A stretch of DNA of 64,000 nt from assembly GCF_004193775.1 (NCBI RefSeq), contig NC_041016.1, positions 9,883,395-9,947,394 on the forward strand, in the 5' to 3' direction. Origin of the DNA: Glycine soja. Lineage: Eukaryota > Streptophyta > Magnoliopsida > Fabales > Fabaceae. Shown here piece after piece: positions 60,530 to 64,000 of this stretch (its first letter is position 1; every line of letters starts with the position of its first letter). A program made the translations under genes and the position numbers. The notes below the pieces were generated by a model. It was not told where the DNA came from and made no database searches. It saw nothing but the letters and a program-made list of their open reading frames with translations.

Positions 60530-62014
60530 AATTTTAGCCTGCAAAGACAAAGCTCTCTCTCACAATTCACAAACCAACCGAAAGAGAAAAAACCTCATTT
60601 TTCATATTTTTTGTCCCAAACGAAAACCCTTACTTTGTGTTTTGTTGTTCGAAAAGAAATCAAGGTCTTTGTTTTGATTCCTTCGTGCTTGCTTCTGGAA
60701 TCTCAACAACACCTTTTGCTCTCTCTTGGCTGGATCAGTCGCCGTTACTCAAGGTATTTCATTCTCACTCCTTAATTTAATGTGTAACGTAGTTGTTCTT
60801 TCTCGGATGCAATTTATTGGTTGCATTACCAGTTACCAATAGCTTTACTTTCCATGTGTTAAGGGGGTCTAACTCAGTTGGCTGAATAGTGTGCGTGAAT
60901 TATTGTAAATACTGACACTGTCTTGGATTCTTATAGAAAAAAAAAAAAAAGTTCCCATGTAACGGTTTATAAGTTCCAAATTAGATTTTGGTGGGGTTCA
61001 TAAAGAGCAGAAGAAGAAACTAATGATTTGTGATTACATAAATACACGTGATTCACTTCACATCTCAGACTAAAGTAGTTTTCCGAAGCTCCTTGAGAGC
61101 TGGCCTTTGCCAACAAACACATTTTCTGGGTTAATATTTACTGACGGGCTATTGATTTTCTTACTCCTAATTGTCTGAGCTCATTTTCTCATATGCTAGA
61201 ATCATTGGTTAGGTATATACAATAAAGTTTAATTGGTTTAGGTATAATGAATTTGTTCTATAGCATAAAGTGGTTTTCCTTCAAGGTGAACATTATTCTT
61301 ATGTTTGGTGTGCTTATGCAGAAGACATATATCTCTCATATGATCTTAATATCTATGTTCTTTTGGTATATAATGCAATGCATTTAAAATTTCAAATCAT
61401 ATAAATATTTATATAATAAAAAAATGTACATATTGAATTTGACCTGTGCAATACTCAGGCTAAAAACTAGTTAAGTATCATATTACAAACACGATCACAT
61501 TATTAAAAAAAAAGTTAATAACAAACATAGTCAATCGCACATGATAGCGCTGTGATCGCGGGGTAGCGGAGCGGAGTGGCCCCTTATCGCTCCTAAGACA
61601 CTCGTCACGGCACTATTAGCCGGGCAAATCGCAGAGAATTGCAGCGATTTGTGGGTTTTGCAGCTACTACTTCGTTTGCATCGTTGACGGACAAGGCTCT
61701 ACGACATTCGTTGTTGCTGGACAAGGCCTTGCAACCTTCACCGTCACCGGCAACAGCTTCTGCGGCCTCCATCTTGCTTTTGCTGACCTTTCAAGCACCC
61801 AATCTGCTTTGTCTTCCTCTTCCATAGAGGCAGTGCATGCTAACAGTGGGCTGGGTCTTAGGGTTTCATTTCAGGGTGTTCCTTTTTTTTTTTCTTTTGT
61901 CTGTTTTGATTTTTTGGGCCTCAATTTGAGTCCATTAGCTTTCTTTTCCTTATGTAAAACATAACATACAGCTTTTTTTTTTTTGCTGAAGAAACATAAC
62001 ATACAACCAAGGTG
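60530..62014 (+). other. SEC20 leader with probable 5' UTR intron
   Basis: A leader-like stretch with CTCTCTCTCAC begins near 60545. A good donor (CTCAAG|GTATTT) lies at 60753/60754. The acceptor may be at 61971 (ATACAG) or at 62011 (CCAAG), just before the ATG at 62015. The leader intron would be about 1.2 kb and includes a GC-rich insertion-like block. Boundaries are inferred, not proven. Confidence 0.45.
61510..61850. repeat. GC-rich insertion-like block in the SEC20 leader intron
   Basis: Sequence much richer in G and C than its surroundings, with GATCGCGGGGTAGCGGAGCG and two similar copies of a GGACAAGGC phrase (near 61690 and 61720). It resembles GC-rich non-autonomous transposons known in legumes, but no ends were found. 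A 62-codon open frame (61639-61827) is probably accidental. Confidence 0.4.
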
Positions 62015-63141
62015 ATGGACAAGGTTGTGGAGGAGGCTGAAAAAGTGAAGAAGGAATGGGATGAAACATACAAGAAAACGCAAGAGCACATTGAGGCAAT
62101 TGCAGAGTATGGAAAACCAGGAAGAGCAAAAGAGGAGAAAAATTCTCTCGCCAGATTGAATGGGATTGCTCAAGATGGCTTGGCTCTCCTTTCTTCCTTC
62201 CTCTTCACCCTCGATCTTCTTGCTCCTCAATTGCCCTCTGAGCCAGAGGTCCAATCCACACGTGCCTTGCTTCAATCTTGGAAAACACTAACTCAAAAGT
62301 ACACCCACTATCTCTCCACTTTTGCTCTTAAATGGAAATTAAAATCCTATTTGTTTGCTTGTTATAATTGGATTGAATAGCACATTGATTTATAATAGTG
62401 GTGAATTATGAGTTTTATTATGTTTGCAATTTCTATAGATAGTGCATTTTTTTTAAACAGTTTGCGGTTAAATCTGCGGAATGCCAATCTCCAAGCGAAG
62501 GCTAACTTGAGGAAAGCTGCTCAGGAGGAGGCAATATACTTACTTTCTTATTTAACTTTTTGTGATGTTATTTGGATTATATTCTAATCAATGACCACCC
62601 TGCTGAATTTAAGCCAGTGTTGCAGAAGATTATATTAACAGCAAACCTGTTATATTGTGAATGTGATCATGGACTTGTGTGATTTGTGTTTCTTTAATGT
62701 GACTTATTCTATTTCTATATGCTGCAGAGAGAACTACTTCTGGGTGGCGGAGAAGAGTCCACAGTTCGCAGACGCAATTTACAGTATGACCTTTATGTCT
62801 CATTTGGCTGGGTTCAAATTATGCTTTTCATTTTTTTTTAATTTATCACTTAGTGCTATTTCATTGGAAAAATCAGTTGGCATGATGCCAGGATGAAGTA
62901 TTTTTGTCCTTTAATTTGTGATCTTCCAGGACAAAAGCTGGAATGACATCTGCTGCAGAGAGCATCACGGAAAGCCTTCGTCGTACTCGTCAATTGATGG
63001 TTCAGGTCTGTAGTTAGGTCTCTTTCTTTTCTAAACTTATATTTTATTGTGCTCTTTCTTTGATGTGTTGATTATCATACTCATTGTATCTCTGCTTTGA
63101 TTAGGAGGTTGAAAGAAACACAAGCACACTTATGACTCTTG
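62015..63141 (+). CDS. SEC20: SEC20-like SNARE, 5' part (gene runs off the window)
   Basis: Five exons are visible: 62015-62298, 62461-62530, 62728-62783, 62930-63005 and 63105-63141. All phases close; the last exon ends one base into a codon and the next lies beyond 64000 or was not found. The protein starts MDKVVEEAEKVKKEWDETYK, has LARLNGIAQDGLALLSS, then LRNANLQAKANLRKAAQEE, RELLLGGGEESTVRRRNLQ and TKAGMTSAAESITESLRRTR, and reaches QLMVQEVERNTSTLMTL. This is the SEC20 family: a Qb-SNARE used in Golgi-to-ER retrograde transport with the Dsl1/NAG-RINT1 tether. The C-terminal part of the SNARE helix and the membrane anchor are outside the window. The intron after exon 2 uses a GC donor. The GTG one codon before the ATG was not used as start. 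Confidence 0.88.
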
Positions 63142-64000
63142 GTAGGTACTTTTTCCTCCCTCTCTCCATGTCTGCATTGATGATGGATTTTTTTATCTTT
63201 CTATTTGTACTTTAATTTCATATGGTATTACATCATGTTTCTTTTTGGTGTATGCGAAATTTATCTGAAAGACTAATAAAAATGTATAAAATAATTTTAA
63301 GCTGGCCAAATAAGTCAGTTAGATTGGAAGAAAGAGGGTTGTAGGTAATGGGTTTCAAATTAACTTTCAGCTATTACATTTATAGCTTCTGGCTGCTCCA
63401 TGTCATAATTTTAAAGCACTCTTTTCTTTTGAAATGAATCTTTTTGTCCACCCCACAATATTACAAGGCCCTCAAAGCTATCTATGTTTCATAAGCTTAA
63501 AAAAAATTTGATGAGATTAATTCTTCATATGAAATTTTCACATTCTCTTTCTATCACTAGCAAAATGTAATGCAGTGAAAAGAAAATATCTGTTAATAAT
63601 TTGAAAGATTTGATTAAAACCAAGATTATGCTTGGCTTGCTTGAATTAACATAATATGAACAGAGTGCTATGGTAAAACTGATACAGACCAGAAAAATAT
63701 TGATATTAGGAGATTATATTAACATCAAATTGTGAAAATCAAAGTATATTAGTAGAAAATGAAATCAAGCAGAATATCAAAGAAAAAAAGAATAGGAAGA
63801 TCACAAGAAGCAGCAGATGGATGCCTACTTGCTGCCCAAGCCTAAGGCCGATTCCATAAACTCCCCTCCTTTTCCCAAAGTTACATAGCTGCCCTCATTG
63901 TAAACACTCCCCATCTTTGATTACTTTTGGGCCACACTCAATTTCCATTTAGCATAACTGCCTCTCCTCCTTAGTGTTCATGTGTCCCTCATCCCTTTTT

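Noticed and set aside
62012..62014. GTG as SEC20 start
   Set aside because: The next codon is ATG and matches the family N-terminus MDKVVEE.

Overview
This is a stretch of AT-rich plant nuclear DNA. It holds intron-rich genes of plant-only families (MLO, KORRIGAN-type GH9 cellulase, FRO ferric reductase, HPCA1-like LRR kinase). The protein similarities and repeat style fit a eudicot, most likely a legume such as Glycine. The species call is inference; no sequence search was run.

Layout. 1-5.75 kb: intergenic, with a one-exon relic of an amino-acid permease and several small inverted-repeat elements. 5.8-9.5 kb (+): a VTT-domain (TVP38/TMEM64/DedA-type) membrane protein with an intron in its 5' UTR. 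9.9-11.2 kb: a foldback repeat. 12.9-17.7 kb (-): an MLO seven-helix protein, convergent with the VTT gene. 18.8-22.0 kb (-): a KORRIGAN-like membrane-anchored endo-1,4-beta-glucanase. 22.2-23.5 kb: a large palindromic element with 10-bp flanking duplications. 23.5-28.3 kb: intergenic, with two long (TA)n runs. 28.3-35.1 kb (-): a FRO6/FRO7-like ferric reductase; its fourth intron carries a solo LTR of about 1.7 kb. 35.8-36.9 kb: a decayed MULE transposase. 39.8-40.5 kb (-): a truncated HhH-GPD DNA glycosylase pseudogene. 41.7-48.5 kb (+): a 19-exon LRR receptor kinase of the LRR-VIII/HPCA1 type. 51.8-53.1 kb (-): a single-exon type II membrane methyltransferase-like gene. 54.9-57.5 kb (-): a cinnamoyl-CoA-reductase-like SDR. 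58.7-59.5 kb (-): a LINE reverse-transcriptase relic. 60.5-64 kb (+): the 5' part of a SEC20 SNARE gene that runs off the window.

Exon models were built by hand from GT-AG (once GC-AG) sites, reading-frame continuity and remembered family alignments. Except at MLO exons 5/6, all phases close. Predicted lengths: VTT 312 aa, MLO about 501, KOR 618, FRO 732, RLK 947, methyltransferase 437, CCR-like 330.

The genes look like an ordinary plant neighbourhood and do not form an operon-like system. VTT and SEC20 both belong to membrane traffic, KOR and perhaps the methyltransferase to wall synthesis, MLO and the HPCA1-like kinase to surface signalling. The most unusual structure lies inside the solo LTR. 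One part is an array of six short hairpins; five share the loop sequence GRGTACA on different, mostly compensated stems. The other is three evenly spaced pairs of the palindrome TAATCGATTA.
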